From the NCBI GenBank assembly GCA_016187565.1, contig JACPJR010000029.1, positions 1 to 52,607 on the forward strand: DNA of 52,607 nt, given 5' to 3'. Shown piece after piece: positions 1-9,900 of this stretch (positions are counted from its first letter, which is position 1; each line of letters begins with the position of its first letter). The notes under the pieces are model-generated. The model was given only the letters and a program-made list of their open reading frames with translations. It did not search any database and was not told the origin of the DNA. Made by a program: the position numbers and the translations under genes. This DNA comes from Candidatus Woesearchaeota archaeon. Its GTDB lineage: Archaea > Nanobdellota > Nanobdellia > Woesearchaeales > JACPJR01.

Positions 1-148
1 GCTTTTGTTGACGATAGAATACCTCACAATTTGAATATTAGTTGACAAACTGAAAAACTATGTGAAGGGGTGTCTCATTTATAAAGTTTAAAAATAACCT
101 ATATACTGCAGAAGCGACAACTAATTACCGAATTATTCACTCAAATCA

Positions 149-310
149 GCTCCATCCAGAAAAAGGGCTAGCAACCCCAAGTCAAAATTCAATTCCATAC
201 ATGATCACGGGCGTTATGAGGGGTGGCTCCCTACGGGAACATAGCCCTTTCACATCACCGGTCAAGAATTTTGAAGCTGCTAGCAGCGGTAGCGAATTTT
301 TGGATGGAGC
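149..310. other. Long imperfect hairpin (candidate structured RNA or small inverted-repeat element)
   Basis: No gene is visible in 1-334. Most of 149-310 folds back on itself: 149-158 pairs perfectly with 301-310 and the helix extends through an A-run/T-run to about 162/297. Inside, 167-173 pairs with 278-284, 182-190 pairs perfectly with 266-274, and 225-231 with 235-237 and 243-246 forms the tip. The nested order of several independent helices suggests a real structure. It could be an untranslated RNA (a weak TATA-like stretch lies around 98-106) or a MITE-like element with about 14-bp terminal inverted repeats. I do not recognise a known RNA family. Nothing else is evident in 1-148. Confidence 0.4.
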
Positions 311-334
311 TTCTTAAATCCCTGTTTGAGATCC

Positions 335-1555
335 TCATACGCTCTTTTTTCTTACGACGATTCGGGTTATATGAAGATCATCAACGCTGAGGATCTTTAC
401 CGATAGGCCATCTATATCGATATCTTCACCGGTTTTTGGTATTCTTCCGAGCTTTGCCTGAACATATGCCCCAAAGGTGGTATGCTCCTCTCCCTGAAGT
501 GCAAGGCTCAACGCTTGATTGATAGTTTGGATCTCTGCTTTTCCTAAAATGCGCCAGGTTCGGGATCCAATCTTATGTATATCTGGTTCTTTGTGTTCAG
601 TCTCATCGATCATTTCACCAACGATTTCCTGAATAATATCTTTATTCGTAATGATCCCTACAATATTGCCCTGATCATTGTTCACAAAAGCTATGTTTCT
701 CTTACGTTTTTGAAATTGTTTCAGAAGCTGGTCAAGTTTTTCTGTTTCAGCAACAACATAAGGCTTTCTCATGATTCTTGTCACCGGCAGATTATGATCT
801 TTTTCCGTGAGTACATCTTTCACAAAGACAATTCCTTTTATGGTGTCTATCTCTTGGCTATACACGGGAAATTGTGCATGCCCGGTTTCAGTAAACAGCT
901 TAACCACTTGCAGAAGCCGCTCATTCTCGTCCACGGCAATAATTTCACTTTTAGGGATCATCACCTCTTTGACACTAATGTCATCCAAGGCAAAGATACG
1001 ATGGATCATTTCCGCCTCTTTAATAGTACCTTCTTTACCTCCTTCTTTGATGATTGTTTTTAACTCTTCTTCAGTAATAAATGGTTTTTTTCCTTCAGTA
1101 GCTACTAGTTTCTCAATAACTTCCCATAACGTAATGACGGGCGTAAAAAGGATACTGAGATGCCAAATAATCGGAGCTACTCGTAAGGCAATGGACTCAT
1201 TATAACGATGGGCTAATGTTTTCGGGGTGATATCTCCAAAAACAAGAATCAAAATAGTCATGATACCCGCAACAAGACCTACCTCAATGTGACCTAAGAG
1301 ATCATAAGCTAAGGATGTTGCCAATGCTGATGCGGTAATGGCAGTTATATTATTACCAATAAGAATGGTGATAAACATGCGATGCGGAAACTCTTTTAAT
1401 TTCCTCACATAGAGGATGCCCTGCTTCTTGTTCTCATAAAGAAATCTCACCCGAAATTTACTTAAGGAGATAAGTGCAGTCTCGGATGCCGAGAAGAATG
1501 CAGACAAGGCAACAAGCAGAAGGATCATGAAAGCCTTGCTTACGAAAGATTCCAT
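335..1555 (-). CDS. CNNM/CorC-family membrane protein (DUF21 + CBS pair + CorC_HlyC)
   Basis: The 406-aa product starts with a hydrophobic DUF21 (CNNM) domain, residues 1-150, including the typical SASETALISLSK segment after the first membrane helix. A CBS-domain pair follows at about 190-310 (KEVMIPKSEI, then the second CBS with IVGIITNKDI), and a C-terminal CorC_HlyC domain at about 325-405. In this family the CBS pair binds adenosine nucleotides and the membrane domain is linked to Mg2+ or Co2+ export. The name hemolysin is historical and hemolytic activity is not implied. The gene is divergent from the HAD phosphatase gene and the start codons are about 65 bp apart. Length and domain order are normal for the family. 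The exact ion is unknown. Confidence 0.88.
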   Translation of the reverse strand: MESFVSKAFMILLLVALSAFFSASETALISLSKFRVRFLYENKKQGILYVRKLKEFPHRMFITILIGNNITAITASALATSLAYDLLGHIEVGLVAGIMTILILVFGDITPKTLAHRYNESIALRVAPIIWHLSILFTPVITLWEVIEKLVATEGKKPFITEEELKTIIKEGGKEGTIKEAEMIHRIFALDDISVKEVMIPKSEIIAVDENERLLQVVKLFTETGHAQFPVYSQEIDTIKGIVFVKDVLTEKDHNLPVTRIMRKPYVVAETEKLDQLLKQFQKRKRNIAFVNNDQGNIVGIITNKDIIQEIVGEMIDETEHKEPDIHKIGSRTWRILGKAEIQTINQALSLALQGEEHTTFGAYVQAKLGRIPKTGEDIDIDGLSVKILSVDDLHITRIVVRKKSV

Positions 1556-1588
1556 TTTAAAATTCTACCATAAACAGAGGGGGAACAA

Positions 1589-1596
1589 GTATTTAA
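1589..1596 (+). promoter_or_regulatory. TATA box of the HAD phosphatase gene
   Basis: TATTTAAA is centred about 27 nt before the ATG at 1620. In archaea transcription starts about 25-27 nt downstream of the TATA centre, so the mRNA should begin at or next to the start codon (leaderless). This spacing supports ATG 1620 over the upstream in-frame ATG at 1527, which would overlap the divergent gene. Confidence 0.55.
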
Positions 1597-1619
1597 AGGT
1601 ATGCCCTTTTCTTGAGAGT

Positions 1620-2306
1620 ATGGGCGTTGTGCACCGAAATAGACCACAAAATAAGACGTATAAACTCATCTGTTTTGATCTTGATGGTACTATTGTTGAT
1701 AAAACAACCTATATCTGGCAGACGCTCCATGACTGTTTTCAAACTGACCATCATCGAAGGAAAGATGCCATGGATCGCTTTTATGCAAAAAAAATTACGT
1801 ACGATGCATGGGCTCAGCATGATTTAGAGTTGTTTAAAGAGCGTAACGTGACTCGCCAGGAGATGATTAAAGCATTTGCCCCTCTTCGTCTTATGCAGGG
1901 GGCAAGGGAAACCTTAGCCTACCTCAAACAACAAGGTTTTAAGCTTGCGGTTATTTCAGGAAGCTTACAGATTGTGCTGGAACATTTACTTCCCGACTAT
2001 GAGGAAATCTTTGATGTCGTCCTCATTAATCATGTTTATTTTGATGCTACGGGAAAGATTGACCGTATTGTTACCACACCCTTTGATATGGAACATAAAG
2101 CAACTGGCCTGAAAATGATTGCAGAAAAAGAGCATATCCCTCTTACCCAAACGATCTTTGTCGGGGATAACTACAATGATCTCCATATTGCCCAGTTAGC
2201 AGGAAGAAGCATTGCGTTTAATTGTCAATCTGAGGAGCTAAAGCGTATTGCTGAGGTGATTATCGAAGAAAAAGATCTTCGGAAGATAGTATCGTTTGTC
2301 TACTGA
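1620..2306 (+). CDS. HAD-superfamily phosphatase, SerB-like
   Basis: The 228-aa protein has the HAD motifs in order: FDLDGT near the N terminus (nucleophile D20, acid D22), SGS as motif II in the centre, and GDNYNDL as motifs III/IV near the C terminus. The spacing and helical cap resemble phosphoserine-phosphatase-like class I HAD enzymes. Such enzymes remove phosphate from small metabolites by way of a phospho-aspartate, with Mg2+; the substrate cannot be read from the sequence. The open frame extends upstream to 1527, but ATG 1620 is chosen because it is preceded by a well-spaced TATA box and avoids overlap with the divergent gene. Alternatives are phosphoserine phosphatase itself or a sugar or nucleotide phosphatase. 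Confidence 0.82.
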   Translation: MGVVHRNRPQNKTYKLICFDLDGTIVDKTTYIWQTLHDCFQTDHHRRKDAMDRFYAKKITYDAWAQHDLELFKERNVTRQEMIKAFAPLRLMQGARETLAYLKQQGFKLAVISGSLQIVLEHLLPDYEEIFDVVLINHVYFDATGKIDRIVTTPFDMEHKATGLKMIAEKEHIPLTQTIFVGDNYNDLHIAQLAGRSIAFNCQSEELKRIAEVIIEEKDLRKIVSFVY

Positions 2307-2346
2307 GTTATTACCAACGTAACGTTTCGAATTGGAATCATTGAAA

Positions 2347-2361
2347 TCGAAACTATAATAA
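2347..2361 (+). promoter_or_regulatory. BRE/TATA promoter of the ITPase gene
   Basis: CGAAACTATAATAAA combines a purine-rich BRE-like part with a TATA box centred about 28 nt upstream of ATG 2385. The position again predicts a leaderless transcript. Confidence 0.5.
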
Positions 2362-2384
2362 ACTTCTTACTTTCACTCTGCCAA

Positions 2385-2945
2385 ATGCACATCAACTTTG
2401 TGACGAGTAATGACCATAAAGTACAAGAAGCAAAGCGTATTCTTGAGCCGGAAATTCACTTAACCCATATCAAGGTAGAATATCCAGAGCTTCGATCTGA
2501 TGATCCCTGTGAAATTGTTGTTCTTGCAGCAAAGCAGCTTGCTGAAACACTACACATTCCGGTTGTTGTTGAGGATTCTGGGTTTTTTATACATGCCTTC
2601 AATGGTTTTCCAGGTACATGTACCAAGTATGTTTTTCAGCGCATTGGCAATGAAGGCATCTTGAAACTCATGGAATTTAGGGATGGCGATGAGCGTCTTT
2701 GTTCTTATCAATCGGCCATTGGCTATTGTATTCCGGGAGGAAAACCTGTTTCCTTTTTAGGTATTGAAGAAGGAAAAGTCGCTTTAGAAATTCGTGGAAA
2801 AAAAGGATGGGGACAAGATCCTATTTTTATTCCCAAAGGAAAAACCGAAACCTATGGAGAATTACGGAAAGAAAACGATGTTAATCTCTTCAGAAAGCGA
2901 TCCTTTGAACAGCTTCGTGATCATTTAATGAAGGTAGAGAATTGA
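2385..2945 (+). CDS. rdgB: XTP/dITP diphosphatase (HAM1/RdgB family)
   Basis: The 186-aa protein begins with the substrate-binding signature of the family (TSNDHKVQEA, equivalent to the usual T-x-N-x-x-K). It carries EDSG at about 63-66, the G-x-x-T-K segment (FPGTCTKYV), and a C-terminal GWGQDPIFIPKG loop followed by TYGEL, all characteristic of non-canonical purine NTP pyrophosphatases. These enzymes hydrolyse (d)ITP and XTP to monophosphate and diphosphate, cleaning the nucleotide pool of deaminated purines. Length matches archaeal homologues. A TATA box about 28 nt upstream supports the start. The downstream WalJ-like gene is 71 bp away on the same strand and could be co-transcribed. Confidence 0.92.
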   Translation: MHINFVTSNDHKVQEAKRILEPEIHLTHIKVEYPELRSDDPCEIVVLAAKQLAETLHIPVVVEDSGFFIHAFNGFPGTCTKYVFQRIGNEGILKLMEFRDGDERLCSYQSAIGYCIPGGKPVSFLGIEEGKVALEIRGKKGWGQDPIFIPKGKTETYGELRKENDVNLFRKRSFEQLRDHLMKVEN

Positions 2946-3016
2946 AAAGATAACGAATAAAAACGACGATAAGGAACATAACCAAAATTATTTTAGTATT
3001 TCAAAAAGAGGGATTC

Positions 3017-3784
3017 ATGGAAATAGCAGTTCTAGCCAGTGGTAGTAGCGGAAACTGTACCTATGTCTCAACAGGGAAAACAAGCGTACTTTTTGATGCA
3101 GGGATCTCTGCACGTCAGGTTAAGCAGCGGCTTTCTCTCCTAGGAAAGTCCCTCGCCTCAATTGATGCCATTGTTGTTTCTCATGAACACATCGATCATG
3201 TACGCGGCCTTCCTGTACTCTCTCGTTCGGGTGCATCTGTTTTTGTCAGAAAAAAAACACATCGTGCATTACCTTGTTCCTTAGGGGTTATTGATCACTG
3301 CAGCTTTTTTCATAAAGATCAATTTTCGATTGGTGATCTTCAGATAACGCCTTTAGAAATTCTCCACGATGCTTCTGATCCTTGTTGCTTTATGGTCCAG
3401 CAGCAGGATAAGATTCTTGGGATCATTACCGATTTAGGAAATGCCGATGGGCAGATTAAGGATCTGATTGCCAAGGCTCATGGACTAGTTTTAGAAGCAA
3501 ACCATGATGAGGAAATGCTCCTCACTGGTCCTTACCCTTATCATCTGAAACAACGGATTTTAGGTGAGTATGGACATCTCTCGAATGCAACATCGGCTAA
3601 TCTTGTGCTCCAACACGCAACACCAACCTTGAGGCACATTTTCTTGGCACATTTAAGTCTTGTCAATAACACTCCAGAACTGGTTCTCACAACCTTTCAA
3701 TCTGCTTTGGCAAAGCGAAACGATCTCAAGATAATGCTTACCATGACGCATAGAGAAAAACCAACCACACTTCTGGAACTCTAA
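3017..3784 (+). CDS. MBL-fold metallo-hydrolase, WalJ/YycJ-like
   Basis: The 255-aa protein starts with LASGSSGNCTYV and FDAGIS, typical of the YycJ/WalJ branch of the metallo-beta-lactamase fold, followed by the metal-binding motif HEHIDH (H56, H58, D60, H61). Further ligands lie in the LEANHDEEM and LAHLS regions, giving a two-metal hydrolase. Bacterial relatives have been described as 5'-3' exonucleases linked to mismatch repair; an archaeal member more safely counts as a nuclease or phosphodiesterase of unknown substrate. A purine-rich Shine-Dalgarno-like GAGGG sits 5 nt before the ATG. Length is normal for the family. Confidence 0.85.
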   Translation: MEIAVLASGSSGNCTYVSTGKTSVLFDAGISARQVKQRLSLLGKSLASIDAIVVSHEHIDHVRGLPVLSRSGASVFVRKKTHRALPCSLGVIDHCSFFHKDQFSIGDLQITPLEILHDASDPCCFMVQQQDKILGIITDLGNADGQIKDLIAKAHGLVLEANHDEEMLLTGPYPYHLKQRILGEYGHLSNATSANLVLQHATPTLRHIFLAHLSLVNNTPELVLTTFQSALAKRNDLKIMLTMTHREKPTTLLEL

Positions 3785-3819
3785 ATCGCGGATTCTCTTG
3801 AACTCTTAATCCAAAAAAC

Positions 3820-3897
3820 TTATTTTGGTGGTTTTGGGCAGTAGGAGAGCTCTGCTTTATTGTCACAATAAAAGGTTCCATCTTTATCACAGCACAT
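3820..3897 (-). other. Possible Cys-rich micro-ORF (25 aa)
   Basis: Between the WalJ-like gene and the first giant gene, the minus strand encodes a 25-residue peptide starting MCCDKDGTFYCDN and ending ELSYCPKPPK. Four cysteines in such a short frame look like a small zinc or disulfide module. It could be a decayed fragment of one of the Cys modules of the neighbouring surface proteins. A stop codon lies just upstream in frame and no clear ribosome-binding site is seen, so it may not be expressed. Confidence 0.15.
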
Positions 3898-3952
3898 ATC
3901 CTTGGTAATGCTACTTTTGGGAAAGTTTTTTTAAGAGCTAGCATTGGTAACT

Positions 3953-6900
3953 TTACGCTCGAGGAGGTGGAGGAGGTGCGTCGTCATACAATCTCTTGAG
4001 TTCTGTGATCGCTGATACTTCGTTTTTCTGTAGGTCTAGTTTGTTAGGCTGTTGCAAAGGAATCGCTGGTGATAAGACATTCTTTTGGTTACTATACTCG
4101 TTATTTTCCCTCGGGTTTGTGTTCATCACAAGAGGTGGCTTCCCCTCATTAACTCCCTTTATTTCTTTCTGTCTTGTCTCATTATACTTTCTGACAGCAT
4201 ACTTTATGCCAATCCCTCCTATCCCCAACAGGATTATGATTACTACAATGATACTCCAGAGTGCACCTCCTCTTTCGAGATCCTCAATCTGTGTAATGTT
4301 TCCATCTAAGCTCTGATTAATTGTTATTTCTCCTAAATCCACTGACTGATTCACCCCTGCTTGTCCTGGCTGGCACACAGGGCACGAACCCCCGCAGTCA
4401 ATGCCTTCTTCATCACCATTTTGGATGCCATCTGTACACGTTGAATCCGGGCAGGTTTTTTCCACAGGCGGTTTTTGTTCTGTTGTGTTGCAGTTGTTCA
4501 CGTCCCCACAGGTTCTCGTGCCGCAATCCTGTTCGTTATTTGACCAAGTTGTGCAGCTCCATGATTCTGTACAGTTGGCTTGTTTTAGAGGGGCGCCTCC
4601 ACCACCACCTCCTCCACCACCGCCACCACCACCACCTTCATTATTGTTTCCACAGGATTCTACCTCTCTTTGATCAAGGTAGCAGTTACTGAGATCGAAT
4701 TTTTTTCTTGTTTTTTGCCCGTCTACACAATCAGACCATTCACCCCAAGCTGTCCAATTGGCCGTACAGTTAATCTGTTCTCGTATACCTGAGTGCAGGA
4801 GACCGGTGACTTTGTAATAACCCCCCTCTACACTGCAGCTGTAGCTATGCTGCGCGGTGCCATCACAGATCACAAAGTACTCATTTGGAAGCTCACAAGC
4901 CCTGCTGATCTGACTAACATCATTAACCGGCTCGTCATGAACACAAATCCTATTCAAGCTGGTGTTTATTTGTCTAAGGGTCATGTTTTTCGTGATTCCT
5001 GACGGAAGTTCAATTCCTGAGAGGAGAATATACCCATTGGTGTCCTCAGTTCCCTCTCTGAAAAGTGAAACGTTCTGCAGTTCTAATTTTTTTTCGGTGG
5101 TGTAGTTCCACATAAAAGCAGTGTACCTAGTAGTATTGTCATAGAACTCTGTTAAAAAGTTTCCACTAACGTTTTTAGTGAGATTGTCTGATCCATTTAC
5201 ATAAATAACCAAATCTTCAAAATTAGTATGAACAAAGCCTGCATCACCGGTCAATGGGTCATTTGTGTCATTAATACCGTCATTATCATCATCGAGATCT
5301 CCCCGGTCAGGGATGGTGTCACCATCAGCGTCATCATCAATTTCGTTGATAATGACCGTCCATGTTTGGCTGACTGTATGGCTATCATCGCCATCGTCAA
5401 CTGTTACGTTGAGGACATGATCCCCTGCACTTGACCAATTCGTTATGAGTGTGTACTGGGAAGTAATGGTGGCCTGATGTGATGATGACTGTAGTAAATT
5501 ATCATCCAGATACCAGGTAACAAAGACTTCCTCGCCTTCATAATCTTCCACACTTATTGTAAATATCTGACTAATGCTTCCATTTGATTCGTTAAGGTCT
5601 ACCGTCGTTTTTTGAGGGAAATACCAAACAATAGTCGGTGGATTATTTTTAACTGAAACATTAAGTATTCTTGTTTCTGAGATACCTTTATTCCCCACAA
5701 GATCACGGCATTCTATTTTCCAGGTGTGGACACCATTGACTACTGTTGCCGTGATGGTTTGGCTAACATCTTCTTCAACAGCATAGCTAGAGGTATTCGT
5801 GTTGTTAATCTGTAAAGTGCAATGATCTATGGTTGATCCCTCATCATGCACTTGATATTCAAAGGAGATTGTATTGTGCAGCAGTTCAATAAAACGGTCT
5901 CCAGGAGAAAGTAGAGTTATAACCGGAGGTTCTGAGTCCTGTAGTCTTGGGTCAACAATGTTAACACTAATGCTCTCACTATCTATGGATCCCACTTCAT
6001 CATAATCAAGGGCATCATAGGTCACAAAGAATCTCCACTTGGTGCCTATTTCTCCGGTAGCATTGACAACCCATCTTTGTTCGCAGGTATCTCCGTCTTT
6101 CATGCCTTGAAGGCATGCTTGATTTTCAGGGAGTAGTGGATTCTGATCAGTTGTGTAGAAAGGCGCTCCACGGTTCATGGGAATAATCCCCTTTGCTTGT
6201 TCATTAGTAACAGTGATTGGTTCGTCGTTCCAGTAGTCTTCCCAAGAGTCTTCAGAGGTTCCTACTACATAGTCAATGAAATAATCACCTGAGATATTTC
6301 CTACGCGGATCTCTACGTTCAATTCCACTCTTTCATCACCACTCGGAGATTCTGGATTACTTTTTCCAGCCCACCAGTAATATCCCTCTTCAGGTGGATA
6401 TGCTGTATCTACTTCTTTCACGAGTGCTGGATCATAGACCATGGTTCCTTGAAAGTCTCCGGTATAATTTGCATTGAGAACAGTCCATTGTAAGGGAACT
6501 TTAATCCCGAATTCGCCTCTATCTTCCCATTGGTCGTTAATATAAACATCGACATAAGAGTGAATGATCTGATTCATGGCCGCCGTAGTCGGTTGTCTGA
6601 CCTCCTCAAATTGTATGCAGCCTGCAATGAGAACAAGGGAACCTATCAAAAGCAACCCTACACTCGTTTTCACTCTGTTCTTCTCTCTACGGTACCCGAT
6701 CATTATCAGGAGTACGCCTATGAGGGGCAAGGAAAGGATTAAAATGAACATCACTCCATAACGACCATCATCCATCATCCCATAACCTTGATAATCCCTA
6801 TCCTCTTCTTCAAATTCACCCTCCACTCCACGAAAGGGATCAAGTGTTGCTGTAACATTCCCACATTCACCACCGATACATTTCACTCCTGCAGAAAACA

Positions 6901-9900
6901 TGAATGTTTCGTTCTGGGCAGCAGGTGTAGGGTTATTCATACTGATTAAATAAGGTTCTAGGTGACCAAACGGAAGAGACCAAAAGGATTCATACTTGCC
7001 TTTATTGTCATTATCATCAGCACATGCAACATCAAGATTCCACTCGCCTGAATCTTCAATCACTACATCATCATGATTATACGTCCAATATCCTCCCTCA
7101 ACTACGGTGGTCGTTGCATCAAAGAATGTTTTGTTATCATTAAGATTTCGTAAGGTAAATGAAACATTTACAACCGTTCCCTCTGTAGAGGTACATTTTG
7201 CCCTGACTGATGTTATTTTTTGGCCAAATTCCAGACGCTCACATAAGCCCCAGAAGCCGTCATGCTGGCATTCAATGGATGATATATTTATGGTGTGAAA
7301 GCTAGATCGTAAGAATGGGTCGAAAGAGACTTTTCCTTTTGACGAATTGTCTTCAGCGTCATAGATAGAGGCAGCAATCTCTGCTGGATCTCTTGTTCCC
7401 CACCAATTGTACTCTGCCTGAACATCGTTTGCTTGGTTATTTTTAAGGTTATACTTTGTGTTGTTGTACAGATCATTGTTCAGAAAGGTGTTCTCTTTAA
7501 TTGATGATGCAGTAGTTTCTATCCCAGACTCCTTATTATTACTGAAAGTGGATCTTGTGATAAGATTATTATCTGAACTCTGTATAAGCATTCCACTTTG
7601 GGAGTTTCCACTGAAATTAGAATCTTCAATATGATTATCGTCAGAGCCAAACATATATAATCCTCTTCCAAGTCTACTCCCTATGGAGCTCGATTCTCTA
7701 ATTGAGTTGTTCCATGCATAATCCAAAAAGATACCAGCATAACTGGAATTCTCAACATACATCTGTAGGAACGTATTATTACGCGACTCTATCAAAGTTC
7801 CATAGTAACGACTATCTCTGATAGTAAGGTTTCTCATCTGATTATTACTCGATTGAAGATCGAATCCGTAGAAATTGTTTGTCAGCACATTGTTCTTGAA
7901 TCGTGATACGGTCGTGTAGATAGCTAAACCAGATTTACTACCAGAAGTATATCCTGCATCTGAAATCTTGCTCCCTTCCATTTCAAAGAATGATCCTTCT
8001 TCTACAACAATATAATAATAGTTACTCTGATCTTCTTTCATAATTCGAGAGGGATATCCATCCTCTCCTTCAATGATGAGTGTACCATTTGTTTCTACCC
8101 TTATGCTATATTCACCATTATACGTAGCGTTCATTCGAATGGTGGTGTTACGTAAGGTGAGATTGCCGCCTGCTTCAACGGTCAGGTTGCCATTAAGGGT
8201 AATAGTTGCATCTTCACAGAGTATAGTTTCTCCATTCCGAACATACCAGCTAAACCCCATAGGTACTCCACATTCACCAACCAGCGGAGGAAGCGTTTTA
8301 TTCGTGTCATAGACCGAAGTTTCATTGATACTCCCATAGAGATCCATTGTTTTTATGCTCAGGGTATAGGGAGCGTTTGGCTTTAATCCTTGTATCTCTG
8401 TTCCATTTATATCTCTAGAAAGATTCTGTTTCCAGGTTCCATCAAGAGAGATAATCGTCTGATCAAAGTCTTCATCGATTGGATTTGTCCAGTTCCAGGT
8501 AATCCAGGTATAGCCCTGTACTGGGCTGTGGAGATTCGTGACTGTTGCTGGTGGTTCTAGATCTTCTGTTGTGGGTAAGTACACAATAATCTGCTTAGAA
8601 CTATTGATATGATAACTTCTTGATGTATTTCCATACCCTTCTTTGCTTGCATTTATACTATGGGGTGTATAATAAGTCCTTCCTCTTCCCGTCACCTCCT
8701 CAAACTCTGTTACCAGCTGTCGTGGTATTTTTCCTGACTGATTTGTTGTTCCCTGGTAAATTAATCTTCCTAATTTGTCACTAAAAGAGACTACTGCATC
8801 TGCAATAGGCTCTTGATCTGAATCCTTTACCACTATGTTGGCATACCATTGTACTGAGAGATTTGAGGAAGCAGAATAAATCTTTGAATAGGTGGTGTCT
8901 ATGATTGTGCTATTTGAATACCGGAGATCAATATCATAACTACTTAAGGAAGAGTTTACATTGCTCGAAATAACTTTATTTTTTTTTGAGGAGGTAAAGT
9001 ATAAACCAGATTTGTTGGTTAGTTGTATCTTTGAATCTACAATGGTATTATTGTCAGAGTAATAGGCATATAATCCATACTGCTTGCTTGCATTGTAGAT
9101 ATTTAGTCCTGTGAGATTGTTATTGTGACTCTTATACAAATATAGACCATACTCTAAACTGTTTAAAATAGTAATATTTTCGATCTGATTATTATCTGAA
9201 TCTATATACAGGCCATAATCATTGTTCTGTATCACATTGTTCTTAAAGTTGGTTACTGTTGTGGAAATGAGTATTCCATCGGATCCCCATCCCCCATAAA
9301 TAGGGTCACCTACATAGGAAACTATTGTGTCTGTCATTTCAAATGTAGATCCTTCCTTCACTCTGAAATCATAGTAGAACTCCTTATCACCATGCGTTAT
9401 GACCGATGGAGATCCCTCTTTACCAAATACATATAATGCGGCATTTTGCATTACTTCAATCCGATACTGCCCATGAAATGAACTTACATTCATCTTTAAT
9501 GTGATATTCTTGAGCGTAAGATTTCCAAAAGAGTCAATAATGAGGTTGCCGTTGAGTGTAATCTCTCTATCCTTACAGGTAATCGTTGTTGTTGTTATTC
9601 TCCACTCTCCATTTTGTGGTGAATCACAGATGCCCTCGGTTACTTCTGGTTTTCTTGTTTGATTTGTATCAGTAACATTGGTATCATTGACATTTCCAAA
9701 GAGATCAACGGTTTCTACTCTTAGAGTGTAGAGTGTATAATATTCCAACCCCGTTACATTTACACTCTCTATTTCCTTCCCAAGGTCGTATTTATAAATA
9801 CCATTAACGTATATTTTTGTCTGATTAAAGTCTTCATCAGTTGGATTTGTCCAGTTCCAGGTAATCCATGTAGCTCCTTGTGCTGTACTCTGGAGATTCG

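Noticed and set aside
149-310. Signal recognition particle RNA
   Set aside because: Too short, and the conserved helix 8 loop sequence is missing.
575-1205. Plus-strand open frames opposite the CNNM gene
   Set aside because: Antisense shadows of a gene with clear domain structure.
4321-4692. Open frames opposite the poly-Gly regions rich in His, Pro or Leu
   Set aside because: They exist only because the antisense of Gly/Asn codons lacks stops; the opposite strand has long intact genes with clear domains.
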